Assembly: GCA_021234155.1 (NCBI GenBank)
Contig: JAJEKV010000265.1
Location: 312,001-376,000, forward strand
DNA length: 64,000 bases
Direction: 5' to 3'
Source: Isoetes taiwanensis
Lineage: Eukaryota; Streptophyta; Lycopodiopsida; Isoetales; Isoetaceae
The stretch's first letter is position 1. Every line of letters starts with the position of its first letter. Positions 1 through 11,186 of this stretch are shown here, piece after piece. Both the position numbers and the translations under genes were made by a program. The notes beneath the pieces were generated by a model. The model was not told the DNA's origin. It was given only the letters and a program-made list of their open reading frames with translations, and did not search any database.

Positions 1-19
1 CCTCTATCGGTCGAAAGTG

Positions 20-168
20 CTTCTTCCTTTCTCGCAAGCCAAGGGGTGTTTTCTTCAAATTCTTTAACCTACATTGAAGCCATAAGTTTGCTCTTTCGAG
101 CTCTTGGATCTTTTCTTGCAGCTGCCCTATCACCAATTTGGACTTGTCCACTTCATATCTCAAAGAAG
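20..168 (-). pseudogene. coiled-coil coding remnant at left edge
   Basis: Read on the minus strand, this stretch gives a heptad-rich charged peptide that includes LVIGQLQEKIQELERANLWL, with no stop for about 45 codons. It runs toward the window edge. Such coiled coils are common in retrotransposon-encoded proteins, and the right edge of the window holds another one. I see no domain that identifies it. Bases 170-1300 otherwise show only short overlapping frames and nothing I can name. Confidence 0.25.
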
Positions 169-1346
169 TTTCCCTCCCCAAGCCGTCATTCCTTTCCTTC
201 ATTCTGATTGGAGTAATGAAGCGAGAGAAAAAGAGTCAGCCTTTGGTTTAAGTTATAATTCTCTTGTGACAATCGGAAGCGGCTCATCTCAAGGGCAGAT
301 TCGATTCGAATGCCTTCATCCTCTCTCAATCTCTCACAATATCCCGAGGAGGCGGAGTTACCGGTCACCACAAAATTGGACTAAACTTGAAACGTCCCGA
401 AATGGCGGTTTTTGCCACTCAACGGATCCAATGGATATAAACCGCCATCCGCCGGATGTCGACACTTTTGAGCACGCAAGGCGCAACACGCCGAGGTCTA
501 AGTTCTTATTTTTAGACCTCCTTTTTGCGATTGAAGACTGGAGCATATTCATGAGTCGGGTTGGATCCTTATCCACACATCATTTGGAGCTTCCATCTTG
601 CGTGGATCGTGACCGGGCGAAATGAAGGTGTACAATTTGTATGGCCCAAAGACAATTCGCCGTGCGGTGAGCCTAATGTCCGTACTAACCTCGTTTTTTT
701 GAAATTTGCAACGTGCATATGGAAATCGAAAAGTCCATTCTCCTATAATCCATGCTTTTATACATTAAGCAAATTCAAAATTCGAATTATAGGGGGGTGG
801 GAAGCCTGTATTGGGATGAAGTAAAGATCCCGTTTCATTTAACTTTTAAGCAATCGCAGATTGCCTCGAAATGAAAGTCTGATACAAAGCTTCAACCTAC
901 ACATTCAAATTTTGAAATGTAGAAGGCAGGAAGCTTGTATGGCCATGGCCTCTAAATGAAAATAGCGCAAGACAAGAATCGGTGACGCGCATGCTTGGTA
1001 TCTGACAAACCAAGAGACACCGTCATGAGTTGCTGGTATGCTATAATGCAAATGGCTTTTTAGAAGCGCCACATGTTGCATCAGTCTGTCTGACAACCAA
1101 CAGAATTAAATACATATGGCGCCATAAATATGCGATCCCTCTTATTCCGGGAGAATATTCCAAGCAAATCTGTAATTATGAGAGTTTGGTATCCTAGGTG
1201 GCATGGGAAAAAAGGAGCGGAAATATGACGTGGAATGGCTGATAGGAGGCCATTTTGAGATCCCAAATCCACCCTAATGATGGCTGGGATGAGCAAATAG
1301 CTGATGAATACAATGCGATCGCCGTTGCTAAGCCAACCCAAGGTCC

Positions 1347-1751
1347 ATGTGCCTTCACAAGTCTCCATCTATCTGGTGCAGTCTGTTTAAAGGAATCCAT
1401 GGTGGGTGTCTTAGCAACGGCGTATTGAAGTCTGTGCAATGTATTGGTCTGTGTAATGAAGCTGTTACTGGTGGCGCAGAACCTATGGCATTTGCTGCTT
1501 CAATTAGTAGTTTTTCTCACACAGTTGCAGGAGGCGTTAATGGTAATGGAGAAGCTTCACAGCCTTTGATTAATATGTCATATAGCTATATAGAATTGCA
1601 AAATAGCAATGTTGGGGAAGCCAATGCGCGATGTTCTACTAGTGTAGATGAGGATATAAATCTATTGGATCAGCAAGTGGTTGAACAGCTTCCAGAAGGT
1701 AAGTTGAAGAGTTTGGCAAGTGCTCTAGAAGGAGAGACGCATACCAACTGA
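1347..1751 (+). CDS. hypothetical ORF, 134 aa, unrecognised
   Basis: This ATG-initiated frame encodes a Ser/Ala/Asn-rich peptide (inner Met at MAFAASISSF) that ends in a plausible helix, QVVEQLPEGKLKSLASALEG. After the stop, the same flavour of sequence continues in another frame (AEILNAEKD), so this may be an exon or a decayed gene rather than a whole protein. I do not recognise it. It lies upstream of the ABCG remnant but does not match any ABCG segment I know. Confidence 0.2.
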   Translation: MCLHKSPSIWCSLFKGIHGGCLSNGVLKSVQCIGLCNEAVTGGAEPMAFAASISSFSHTVAGGVNGNGEASQPLINMSYSYIELQNSNVGEANARCSTSVDEDINLLDQQVVEQLPEGKLKSLASALEGETHTN

Positions 1752-1759
1752 GCTGAAAT

Positions 1760-3125
1760 ACTCAACGCTGAGAAGGATGTAGGTAGCTCGAAAAAAAAGA
1801 AGAAGATCATGGAGCTCTGCATAGTAAGTTTTGTACAGGCAGAGGGCCTTACAAGAATTGACACATATAAAGGATATCAAGGTATGCAATGACATGTTAT
1901 TTTTATTGTCAAAAGTTTGGCTATTCTAATTCTTACCTTTTTAAGCATCTTAGAAGCATATCCCTGTTCCAAATATGCAGTTCATTTAAGAATAGATGAT
2001 GGGATCCCAAGCTTCAAGATGATGCTTTCTAGTTGCATCTTCAAGAAATCCACTTGCACATCATATCTCATATCTCTGGTACTTTGTAACTTGGTACTTC
2101 ATGTAATGGCCTGTTGTTTTTTCTGTCAAGATTTAGTTACAGTAGTAGGCAGGTATCCGAGAGATGTTAAATGATTGAGACCGTCTTTTGGCTTTTCCCA
2201 ACACTAGATTGCTTGGTGCTCTTGATTACTAATCAATAGAGATAATTACAAGAGCTCTAATAAGAGGTCATAGAACTGTTTCAATGATTGTGGCTGCTGG
2301 ACATCAAGGTTGTGCCACAACTTAGCACGTTGGTATATTCAGCATATTCAGCATACAAATTTTGCACCACCAAATGCTCTCTCAGTGTTTTCAGACATTT
2401 TCAAGGCAATGTGCATAAAACGCTCCCAGTTCGAGAAGTTATCGGTTCTGCTGATAAATGCAAATTGAAGGTATTTCTCCCAATGCTACACATTTTGTTA
2501 TGTTTTAAAAGCTTGTGGCAATATGGCAGACATTTATCAGATTCCAGAAGTACTTCATTAATAACGTCAGTTCATTTAGTTGTAGAGGTAAAGCACCTTC
2601 TCCTAGGGGTAGGCACGTTCCAGCTTCTTAGTCTTTTTTGGAGTCTGCATGCATGGTTCTTTAGGGTATGGAGTACAAATTAATGTTTAGGCACTAATCT
2701 ACTTCGATGGAAAAGGACATGCTACCAAAACTCCTGCATACAGTCTGCAACAGGAAAACCTGATTGTTGGACGTGGACCTGCATGTAGTTCCAAATCAGC
2801 AATTGTTTATTCAGTTAGTTTAATTTTGGCTATCCCATTCAATTGATAGTGGTCGTGTATGGAGCATTGGTGTCACACAATAATTAAGCAACAGGATATG
2901 CATATTCTAAATCAACAATGGGTACTGATATATAATGTCTGCAATAAATTTACATTGAAAGCCATGTTCTGCATTGACTAGTCTTGTCACTTAATCGGAA
3001 GTTTTACATGTCTTATTTTACCAGAAGTAGGCGAGAGTGCCAAAGAGCTAGCTTTTATGGTTATGAGTTTTGGTTTTATGCTATAAGAACCTTAAATCTT
3101 ATTGATGTTATTTTTGTGGTATTAT
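1760..3125. other. no gene recognised
   Basis: AT-rich, non-repetitive sequence with short frames only. An exon-like stretch ends near 2468 (peptide GNVHKTLPVREVIGSADKCK, followed by gtatttctcc), but I cannot assign it to a family. This is where the missing upstream exons of the ABCG remnant would be expected, and I could not find them. Confidence 0.4.
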
Positions 3126-3129
3126 GCAG

Positions 3130-4757
3130 CTTTGGAGGGAAAGTGCATCAGGAATGAACAGAATTGCATATTTTTTTGCTATGCCTTTTGTTTATTTTTT
3201 CAATGTTCTATTTTTCTTAACAAACCAAGATCAACTTATTTGTCAAACCTCATCGTCACTTTAGCATTGGTGTACTGTGTTATTGGCATTGCTTACATAT
3301 TTGCAATTACCTTGGAGCAGTCGGCAGCTCAGTTGGTAGGTGCAAAATCAAAGCTTTTCATAAATGTTTTCCAAATTAACAATGTCTATGAATTGATTCT
3401 ATAGCGATTCTTGAATCGAGTTTGATAATATGTCTATTTCCTAGTGAACAAAGGGATATTTCATGTATGTCTTGCAGATGGCAGTCCTTTTCTTTGTGGC
3501 AACAACACTTATAGGGTCAAAAACTAAAGGGTAATTTGAAGTATTTGTTTGATCTTAGCTATGTTAAATGGGCCACATCAAGCCTATGTGATCATGAATG
3601 TAGAACGGTAAGACCATTTCTTGTCAGGGTATTTTTTAACCTCCCTACATATTTGATGGGGCGTAAAATATTGGCCACTACTTACCTTAGATAATTTGCT
3701 AAGCGTAGTTTGGCCTGGCCCTTTTCCAAATCATTATAGCAAAAGGTTGTAACTTAAATGGCAAAATCATGAAACTATTTTTTTTTTCAAGAATTTGAAT
3801 TGGCCACATCCATACATCAAAAATGTAAAGATGATAGCCACGTCACTAAGATGATATCTAGTTTCTACGACGTTCTATACAAATACATGCTACACTTCTC
3901 TAATTAAGATTGCTACACTTCTCTAACTGAGATTACTATAAGATCATTTGAATGTTCTAAACATGTTGAATTTAGGCAGAAGTGCAAATGGATTTGGTAG
4001 GACAGATCTCACCCAAAGCCATAATGCAGGTACTTGGTAAATGGAAACTAGTCTTGATTTGAATTGGGGTGATGAAGAGCATATTCGGGCTAGATGACGA
4101 AGAACAAATCTGGGATGCAAATTGCAAATTGGGGGGGGGGGATCCCGAAGAAGAATGAAACACTATATTATTAGATATGCTTTTAGAATTTTAGGGATAA
4201 ACTCAAATAGATTTCAACCCCCTACAAGTGGCAAAATTAAGTCCCTATACTTGGTCAATATAGAGCTTGGCCATAGCCCTTAAAATATAAAATTATTCCA
4301 TGGTTTAAATGGCCACCACAACAAGTTGCTAGTGCACATAACATTTTGGAATGGCCACGCCATAGGGGTTTGAAGATTTGGCAAATATCAAATTGGCCAC
4401 TTATGAAGTAAATTTAATTAAATGGTACTTTGAACTGGCCACCACCCTTTGGTCATGGTGAAAATGCATCCTACTCAGGCGTGGCCAACTATTTTACGAA
4501 ATATGTGAATGTGTGGCCAACTGGCCCGCCGGGGCCACTAAAAAATACCCTGTTTCTTGTGTTAAATTATTAAGGACGCGTAGTGTTTGAATGATAAAGT
4601 ATGCAGATATTCTGGAGTATGGTTGATAAGTCATTGTGGCCTGCTACTTCAACTGGGCTATGATATCCATCGTTTTGGCAGGTGCGTCGGAATTCTCATA
4701 GCATAAGGGATTTTAGCACGCATGGTGGCATTGTTTTGCTTGTTTTTTGCCAACTGA
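3130..4757 (+). pseudogene. ABCG (WBC-type) half-transporter, decayed 3' end
   Basis: Three spliced blocks of the C-terminal membrane domain of a plant ABCG transporter (ABCG24/28-like). Block 1 (3130-3335) begins after the acceptor tattatgcag with LWRESASGMNRIAYFFA. After a frameshift it continues NKPRSTYLSNLIVTLALVYC and VIGIAYIFAI..EQSAAQL, ending at gtaggt. Block 2 (3478-3530) starts after cttgcag and encodes MAVLFFVATTLIGSKTKG. Block 3 (4607-4757), after tatgcag, encodes YSGVWLISHCGLLLQLGYDI..GILARMVALFCLFFAN. Family members have SASGM, PRSS, LVYCVTGIAYALAI and YSGVWLI at these places. Lesions are the frameshift in block 1, an in-frame TAA at 4704-4706, and loss of the exon that normally carries the CYPxWALEAF stretch. 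The nucleotide-binding domain is absent. The intron between blocks 2 and 3 holds a hAT-like element. Family assignment is from memory of conserved motifs. Confidence 0.75.
3625..4552. mobile_element. hAT-like non-autonomous DNA transposon, 928 bp
   Basis: The termini are perfect 14-bp inverted repeats: CAGGGTATTTTTTA at 3625-3638 and its reverse complement at 4539-4552. Identical 8-bp direct repeats TTTCTTGT flank it (3617-3624 and 4553-4560). An 8-bp target duplication with CAGGG ends is characteristic of the hAT superfamily. The interior has no transposase frame but repeats the word TGGCCAC (or GGCCAC/TGGCCA) about a dozen times, as expected of subterminal transposase-binding repeats. A run of ten G lies near 4131. 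It sits in an intron of the ABCG remnant. Confidence 0.85.
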
Positions 4758-6660
4758 AACAGACAGAAGTAGGCCCATTATACCACCCGATCTAGATTAT
4801 GCGCCATTTCTCCAAGAAAGGTCGTATAAATTTTCTGTATATTTATCCCATTAATTCAGTTCCCCAGAATTTTGATCATTCCTTGCTTTCTTGTTTAGTG
4901 TGAAAGCAATTACATGCTAGCAGAAGTTTTGGTTGATCTTTAAATTTGGATGGTAGAAGTTGTCATTTACAATTCGAGCGAGAGTTGCTAGTAAAACTTC
5001 AAAGGCAATGTTTTCCTACTAGATATACGAGCATTGTTCTATAGTGATCTACGATGTCACTTGCATGGATACTATTGGACACCCGTTGCTATTTGGAATG
5101 TGTTGGTCAACCAATTGACTTTATGTAGGGATTGTCTTGCCCATATTGCTTATAACTTTTGCTTTGAGAGTTTGACTCAAGTGGAGTTTTGAAACGTTAT
5201 CCTTGAGAGCTATGTTCTAAGGTTTTCAAGAGATTGAGCCTATAATTCGTTATGGGTTTTGTTTCCCCTTCTTATTTTTTATGACCTGCTTTGGGAAGGG
5301 TTGTGGCTTTGCTAGTTTATTCTAGGCATGTAGTCTTGTTCCAACAACATCGAAACATCAACTAAGAAAGACATTGTGAAGCATCCGAAGGCATTTCTGT
5401 AAATAATCATGTTGGCAGGAGTTTGTAGTAGTGTTGCGCAAAGTCCAGAGGTCTTTGGTAAGGATTCAAGCTTAATGAAGATGTTATAATTTCTTTGTTT
5501 ATCTTGCTTGTGCGTTTCTGTCTCCCGCCTCTATCTCCTCGCTCGCCTCTATCTCCTGCCATCTGCACCTTTCTAGATCATGTGCAGGTATGGTCTTAGA
5601 AGTTCGGCCTAATCGAATCTGCAACAATTAAGCGCAGGCAAATGAAATCAAAGAAATGGTTCGGATTTCTTATGGTTCTGCTCTTGCTTCTTCAAAGTAT
5701 AAAATGGCACATTTGTTTCATTAAACTGAATTAATTTATACACGAGAAATCTGTTGATCCACGGCCGAAAGGACACTGATTTGGACCGATTCTTCGTTCC
5801 GAAAGGATTGGGATGAAATATCTAGAAACAGGGTTTTGCGCATGAAAACATGACCTTTCGCTCCAAAACAGGGATTTGTCGACCCTGATGTCGGTTTTGG
5901 AGTACCAAAAATCATGCCCTTTTTTTTTTTCAGAACCCTAACGTGGGTTTTTTCCATCCTTTCTGCCATATCCATTTCACCTTCTGGGTCCCTTTTACTG
6001 CCCATTTTATCCCCTTTTTTGCCTAATTTTATTTCTTCCCTCCATTGGTGGATTTGGCCTGCGGTTTTTTAATTCCCACCGGATTTGATGTTCCCCCAAT
6101 GCTTCTTACAAAAATGCAATTGTGGAGGATGTGATGGAAGGGCAGTTCTTATAGAAACATGGTATTTCTAGTAATAAGGCATGTGAAATCTTAAATGGCA
6201 ACAGGCTTCCTATGTGTAAATCCTGTTAAGAAAAGTGCATGTTCAAAATGTTAAGTAATGTGCACATTCAAATTTCTTGATCGGGTAGATGGACTAGAGA
6301 TGAGCAAATAATCATATCATGAGTATGGAAACTTACACCTCGCTCTGATCAGTTCAACATAATCATCATATGATATTATAATATAGATAATATATTATTG
6401 CAACATAATCATGCTTTCTCAGAGGATGGAAATTTTAGACAATCTACTTCAAAGTGTTGTTGTGTCGTACTAGAGAGTCCATGTTTCAGGATATTCCAAT
6501 GTCTTTGCCAAGCATTTCAAAGACGAAAACTATATTTTTTTTTTAATTTTTTGTAACTAGACATTAGCGCTGCTTTTGATGACATTGATGTAGGGAAAGT
6601 TAGACGGCTTTGATGACATGTAGGCAAAAGAACACTATCAATAATTTCTATAAAAAGTAA
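4758..6660. other. no gene recognised
   Basis: AT-rich unique sequence. The longest frame (minus, 5736-6005, Lys/Met-rich) has no recognisable domain. A small direct repeat (cgcctctatctcct, twice) lies near 5525-5560. I see nothing else to report. Confidence 0.4.
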
Positions 6661-6666
6661 CCAAAC

Positions 6667-7380
6667 ATGCTTTTCACTAGTTCCTCTATTTTTCCCTTCC
6701 TTTTCCCCTTTTCTCACCCTTTCTCTCTATCCATTTTTTCCGTGCCTTTTCTACTTCTCTTTTCCAATTTCCCTCTTCTATTTCCTTGTGCCTTTTTTTC
6801 CTTTCTCCTTTTCCTTTCGCTTTCCTTTTCATATTTTTTCCACCCTTCTCCTTTTTTCGTTGCCCTTTTTCCTTTTCCTTTTCTCTTTCCTTTTCCATTC
6901 TTTTTTCCTATGCCTTTTATCCATTCCCTTTTTCTCCACCTTTTTCATGTGCCATTTTCCTCCTTTCCCCGCCCTCTTCTCTTTTTCCATATGCTCATTC
7001 CCCTTCTCCTTCTTCTTTTTTTCCCCCTTTTCTATGCTTTTTTTCCCTTATTTGTTCCATTTTCCTCGCCCTTTTCCTTCTTTCTCTTTTTCCCGTGTCT
7101 TTCCATTTTCCTCTTCATTTTCCTTGTGCCTCTTTTCCCTTTTCTTCCTGCCTTTCCATCTTCCTTTTTCTTTTCCCCTTCCCGTTCTCTTTTCCCATGC
7201 CTTTTCCCTTCCCTTCTCTCCATCGTTTTCTTATTCCCCTTTTTCCCTTTCATTTTCCTTCTTTTTCCACCCTTTCCCTCTTCCGCTTTTCCCATTGCCC
7301 TTTTTCCCTTTTCCTCTTTCGCTTTTCCTTGTGCATTTTTGCCCTTCACTTTTCCCCTTCCGTCCTTTCTTTTCCTATTA
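6667..7380. repeat. polypyrimidine low-complexity tract (~700 bp)
   Basis: For about 700 bases the plus strand is almost purely C and T: runs of ttttcc and cttttcc broken by recurring gtgcc, atgcc and tatgcc words. Long frames exist on both strands (Phe/Ser/Pro-rich on plus, Lys/Glu/Arg-rich on minus). Three overlapping plus-strand frames are open at once, which shows that base composition, not selection, keeps them open. I read it as a decayed pyrimidine minisatellite with a loose unit around the word ttttccNNgtgcc. Confidence 0.85.
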
Positions 7381-7589
7381 AGAGATCAAAGCATGACCCA
7401 TCACGATGGTGGGAAGTCGTGCAATAAATCCCGGCCTTTGAATGTGTGGTCCATTACATACGCTATAACAATATTATAATATATACAAGAAATTTATTGC
7501 GGCGGTCCCCGTGAACATTCCTCTTTCCCAAACCTTCTTGTCTTTGCCCGCTTACATGCTAAAATCCTACTCGGGCTATATATTAGTTT

Positions 7590-7685
7590 GAGAACATACG
7601 GGATTTGAACCCGCGCTACTGCCTTGCGTTAATTTGCCCATATAATACATCATAAGATTATCGCTCTTATCACTTCCCCTGTGAC
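7590..7685 (-). repeat. tRNA-like head, possible SINE
   Basis: On the minus strand a box-A-like stretch (AAGTGATAAGAGCG) is followed about 55 nt later by a very good box B (GGTTCAAATCCC) inside a paired stem GCGGG..CCCGT. The order and sequence match the tRNA-derived 5' heads of plant SINEs. A true tRNA is unlikely because no 7-bp acceptor stem closes it and the middle is too long. The SINE body could run to about 7480, where a TTGTATATATTATAATATTG tail-like stretch occurs on the minus strand. Confidence 0.35.
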
Positions 7686-7727
7686 TGGAAGGTCGAATGG
7701 TGGAACTTACATAGTTTTTGTTTCTCA

Positions 7728-7965
7728 AAACTTTTATTATATTGGCTCGTATATGCTTTGTTCCTTGTTTAGAATGTTTTGTAGCAAGGTTCCTTCTTGG
7801 GTGAGTGGAAGTACTGCTCTTGCATCCTGCATCGATCTCAAAACTACTATTATTTTGGCTCATATATGGTTTGGCTTTAAGTTCTTATCTAAAATGTTAT
7901 GTAGCAAGCTTCCTTCCTGGGTGAGTGCAATTGCCCTTACAGATGCATTGACTTTCGAGGAGGCA
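7728..7965. repeat. imperfect direct repeat, two ~110-bp copies
   Basis: Copies at about 7728-7835 and 7846-7965 share the order ttattat, ttggctc[ag]tatatg, tagcaag[gc]ttcctt, tgggtgagtg and tgcat. They differ by scattered substitutions and small indels, so this is an old local duplication. No coding function is apparent. Confidence 0.6.
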
Positions 7966-8487
7966 GTGTGAAATGTGTTTCCCAAGTGTAAAACATGTAA
8001 GTTTTGTTTTGGAGATAGCATTTTTAATTGTGTTAATAGGGTCCTGGCTATATTGCTGTTTTTTGTTCCCTTTAGCAAAAGGCATGGTGTCTTTCATAAT
8101 TTCCCCAACTAAACCTTCTCGTTGCTCGCTGTCCATATTCTCTAAGGTTGTGAAAATTAAGTGTCCATTATTTAAAGATTGCTAATGTTGATAGTAATTT
8201 AGTCTCCAATTCTTGAATTATAAAGGTTATGTAATACTTTGGGAGTTCATTGCTTTGGTACAATTTGCTATTTAAGAAGTCTACAAAGGTACTATGCATC
8301 AACAAATTTACAGGCCAACTTAAGAAATCCCGTAATATGTGTGTGACGGTGGACAGCTGGCACCAGCTAAGCCTTTACAAGTACGCTCTCTTTTCCCCTT
8401 TGTTTGAATTTATGAAGCCTTTGATCAAATGTAAGATTTAGCTGGCAAATTCATACGATTCAAGTGACTAGCCATTTCATTTGATTA

Positions 8488-8594
8488 GACCTGTGCTGCC
8501 TACATCAGTCTCAGAGATCTGCAGCGTAGTGTTGATATGATAGATTCCAGAATACCCATCAAGAAGCGATTGGTCGAGCAAGCATGCAAGAACG
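8488..8594 (+). CDS. isolated exon-like segment, unknown protein
   Basis: An acceptor-like gattag is followed by an open, amphipathic, protein-like stretch (CAAYISLRDLQRSVDMIDSR, then IPIKKRLVEQACKN) that ends at a donor-like gtaaag. Composition and splice borders look like a real internal exon of a dead or unassembled gene. I do not recognise the family and found no partner exon nearby. Confidence 0.25.
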
Positions 8595-9033
8595 GTAAAG
8601 AACGAATAAAATTTATCCTTCTCCCCCTGCTTCTGCGATTTAAAAATTTGTTACAGGAAAAAACCTATTAGTGATAACATAACCCTCAGAATTTATAGGA
8701 TGGGCCAAAGTTTTTTTGGCGAATGAGCCGAATTTTCTTTGTCGGACTTGCTGTTGTGTATCTGTGGTGCAGCAGATCCGATTTTACAGGTTAAACCCAT
8801 TTGCTGTCATGACAGAAAAATTAAGAACTTTTAGACCATTGGATTGGAACAAATAGTGCCTGCCTCAGCTCTCTCTTTTTTGATACAAATCATCCTGTTT
8901 ATTGTGAGCGAAACTGAGAACAAAAAACTAGGTACTAACTTTCGACGATCCATCAAGATCTTATCATCATTAAGTGGCCCAGTTTGGTGCTCTAAAGGCT
9001 CAGCCTGTTCGTGAAGATTTGGGCGAGCCACAT

Positions 9034-9227
9034 TCTTAAAATATAGAATAGTGGAATAGATTGAACTGAATTGGAAACGTAGCATGTACAATATATTGGA
9101 TGGGACACGTCTACTCATCTAAAGTCATGACTCTCTACATGACTAGGATTGCCACATCAGCTGTACACATGGCACTTGCCATGTCATCTATCTTGATCTT
9201 TATGATCATATATGGATATTCCTAACA
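9034..9227 (-). repeat. 3' LTR of the compact LTR element
   Basis: 194-bp LTR, nearly identical to 11535-11708 except for about 20 extra bases (acatcagctgtacacatggc) next to a short gcca/gccat repeat, plus a few substitutions. Its internal edge abuts the polypurine tract. Confidence 0.85.
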
Positions 9228-9240
9228 CTCCCCCATGACC
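9228..9240 (-). promoter_or_regulatory. polypurine tract (second-strand primer)
   Basis: Minus-strand GGTCATGGGGGAG lies immediately before TGTTAGG of the 3' LTR. This is the expected position of the plus-strand DNA primer in an LTR retroelement. Confidence 0.75.
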
Positions 9241-9267
9241 TATTGGTCTCCGTGGACGTTAAAAAAC

Positions 9268-9317
9268 TATTCTATTCTATTCTATTCTATTCTATTCTAT
9301 TCTATTCTATTCTATTC
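9268..9317. repeat. (CTATT)n microsatellite
   Basis: About ten uninterrupted copies of the pentamer ctatt lie inside the LTR element, some 40 bp from its polypurine tract. A two-copy echo of the same pentamer occurs near 20680. Confidence 0.95.
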
Positions 9318-9821
9318 CTTGATCAATAGATCAAGAATGAGTAGAACTTCTAAGTTATGAATTCTCTCTCCCCCTTAATAAAAAAGACTATAAAAAATTG
9401 CCTCTAGACAAAACTCTAGACTTATTATTATGAGGATGCCTTGATCACATATAGTAGGCATATTTCTCCCCCTTGATCAAGCATCCATTAACCTTAACCA
9501 TTACATGGGACCTCAATTATAGGACATCTAAATGACTCTCTAGACTACTTCACATATTTTATTTATAGTATTTTTTCCAACAAACATGGGCCTTCGTCGT
9601 GAATAGAATTTCCTAAAGTGAACACTAAGATTTTCTCCTCATAGTGTTCCAGTGGAAACTTATATGTTGCCTTATCCCTTGTGTGATTTTTCTTACTACT
9701 ATAAACCTTTTGCATATAGGCGGGTTGTATTTCTCCAACTCTAGAAGATTTTCGGAATCTCTCTTAGAAATTTTCACATCCTTTTTCGGCAGCGAAGCTT
9801 GCTAATAATGGCCTTCTGCAT

Positions 9822-11186
9822 CTACTGCATGTAGAGTTCTGCAACAGCTCCAAGAATAACGGCTTTTTCTGCGTCCTTTCTATTAATAAGAACGGGCAGA
9901 AAGGGCAGAAATTTCTCTCTTGGCATCGACCCTATTTCGGTTCGTGCTTTTCTGGAATTGTCAATAATATCTGGGGCCAAATTTCCATGGGCTTCTCTGG
10001 TTGGGATCTTATCCGGAACCATCATCCTATCTGCGGCTTTCTGCTCCTCACCGAATGCATTGGTACAATGGTTCTGATTGGGTTTAATCTAAAAATATTC
10101 TTTAGTTTTCTCTTTATTTGTATCAGCTCTCTCTTTTGCAATATTTTTCAAAGCAAATAGGTCATCCCAATAATGCAAATTTGTCTGCAGGATTCAGTCA
10201 GTTGGTCCATGAGGATTTTCGGCTGGTAGAATTTGGCTGCCATTAGTGATTTCGGCCAACAGAGAGGGCCTTTGGCTCAGGTGGATTGTGCGTGGGCACA
10301 GGGTGCTGCTGTCTGGGCATCGGCGGTTTGCTTCTGTGCTCCCAGTCTCCAGATTTCCATCAGATGGATTAGCTTTAAACAAAATTTCATCCAATACAGC
10401 TACTGCACCATTATCCTGAATTAGGGCATGCAATATCTAAGAATCATCTCCAAATAGATCTAAGACATCTCGGATATCCTCCTTTTCCCTTTGTTTTGCC
10501 AGTGGGCTTAGTTCCATCTGCTTTGCCAGAGCATAACTTCCATTGCTTGCATCTTGTTTTGTGAAACCTTTCCATTTCCTTATTTTGTTAATACAGATAT
10601 TGCTATCGTTTTCCTCTATACTGTTTTCTTCAAGATCTTGATCACTTTCAAGGTCCTCCCAATAATCAGAACTGCTCCAATCCCGATTTATCTGGACTTG
10701 TTTGATATCTTTCTCAGCCTTTTCTTCCCTTTGTGCATTTGGCTGATCAGCATCAAAGCTTGTCTATTCATCAGATATTTCTGCCTTGATTTGGGCATAA
10801 TTATTGGTGATAAGTTCTTCCACATGCACAGGTATATCTCCATCAGTATATCCGGGTCCCTATGGTCCCTGTGTCTCATCATAGCCTTCAAGTACGGCAG
10901 ACTCCTCCATCAAAGGTTTTAAGGGTTTTGTCAATCTGCAAAACCAATCTGTCAGTAAGCAATTTTGTGCTTCTTCTTGGAATAATGGAATCTCTTCCAT
11001 ATCCACGTTGCCTAAGAAGTGATCGTTTCTCCATGCCTCTTCTAGCATTACATCGCTGCCAAAATTATTGATATCTGCTCGCATCAAATCTCGTCCCCTT
11101 CTTAGCTTATCATGGAATAGAACAATAGATTCATATTCCATCTTTGCTGCTACAATTTGACAGTCCTCTCTTACATTGACTGTCAT
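9822..11186 (-). pseudogene. unrecognised protein-coding interior of the LTR element
   Basis: A series of minus-strand frames lies in the order expected for one longer, frameshifted coding region: 10860-11186, then smaller frames to about 10440, 10194-10433 and 9822-10025. The peptides are acidic or Glu/Asp/Lys-rich (for example DVMLEEAWRNDHFLGNVDME) and lack any retroviral enzyme motif. Their order downstream of the 11131-11463 frame fits one polypeptide broken by stops. Function is unknown. It could be a captured host gene or an extremely diverged gag. Confidence 0.35.

Noticed and set aside
5736-6005. 89-aa minus ORF (Met/Lys-rich)
   Set aside because: No recognisable motif, and the poly-A-coded Lys run suggests chance.
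6667-7479. 270-aa, 213-aa and 197-aa plus-strand ORFs and minus-strand Lys/Glu ORFs
   Set aside because: All overlap in a pyrimidine-only tract and are open in several frames at once; they reflect composition, not coding.
7590-7685. A functional tRNA gene
   Set aside because: Box B is good, but no acceptor stem can be closed and the A-B distance is too long for a normal tRNA.
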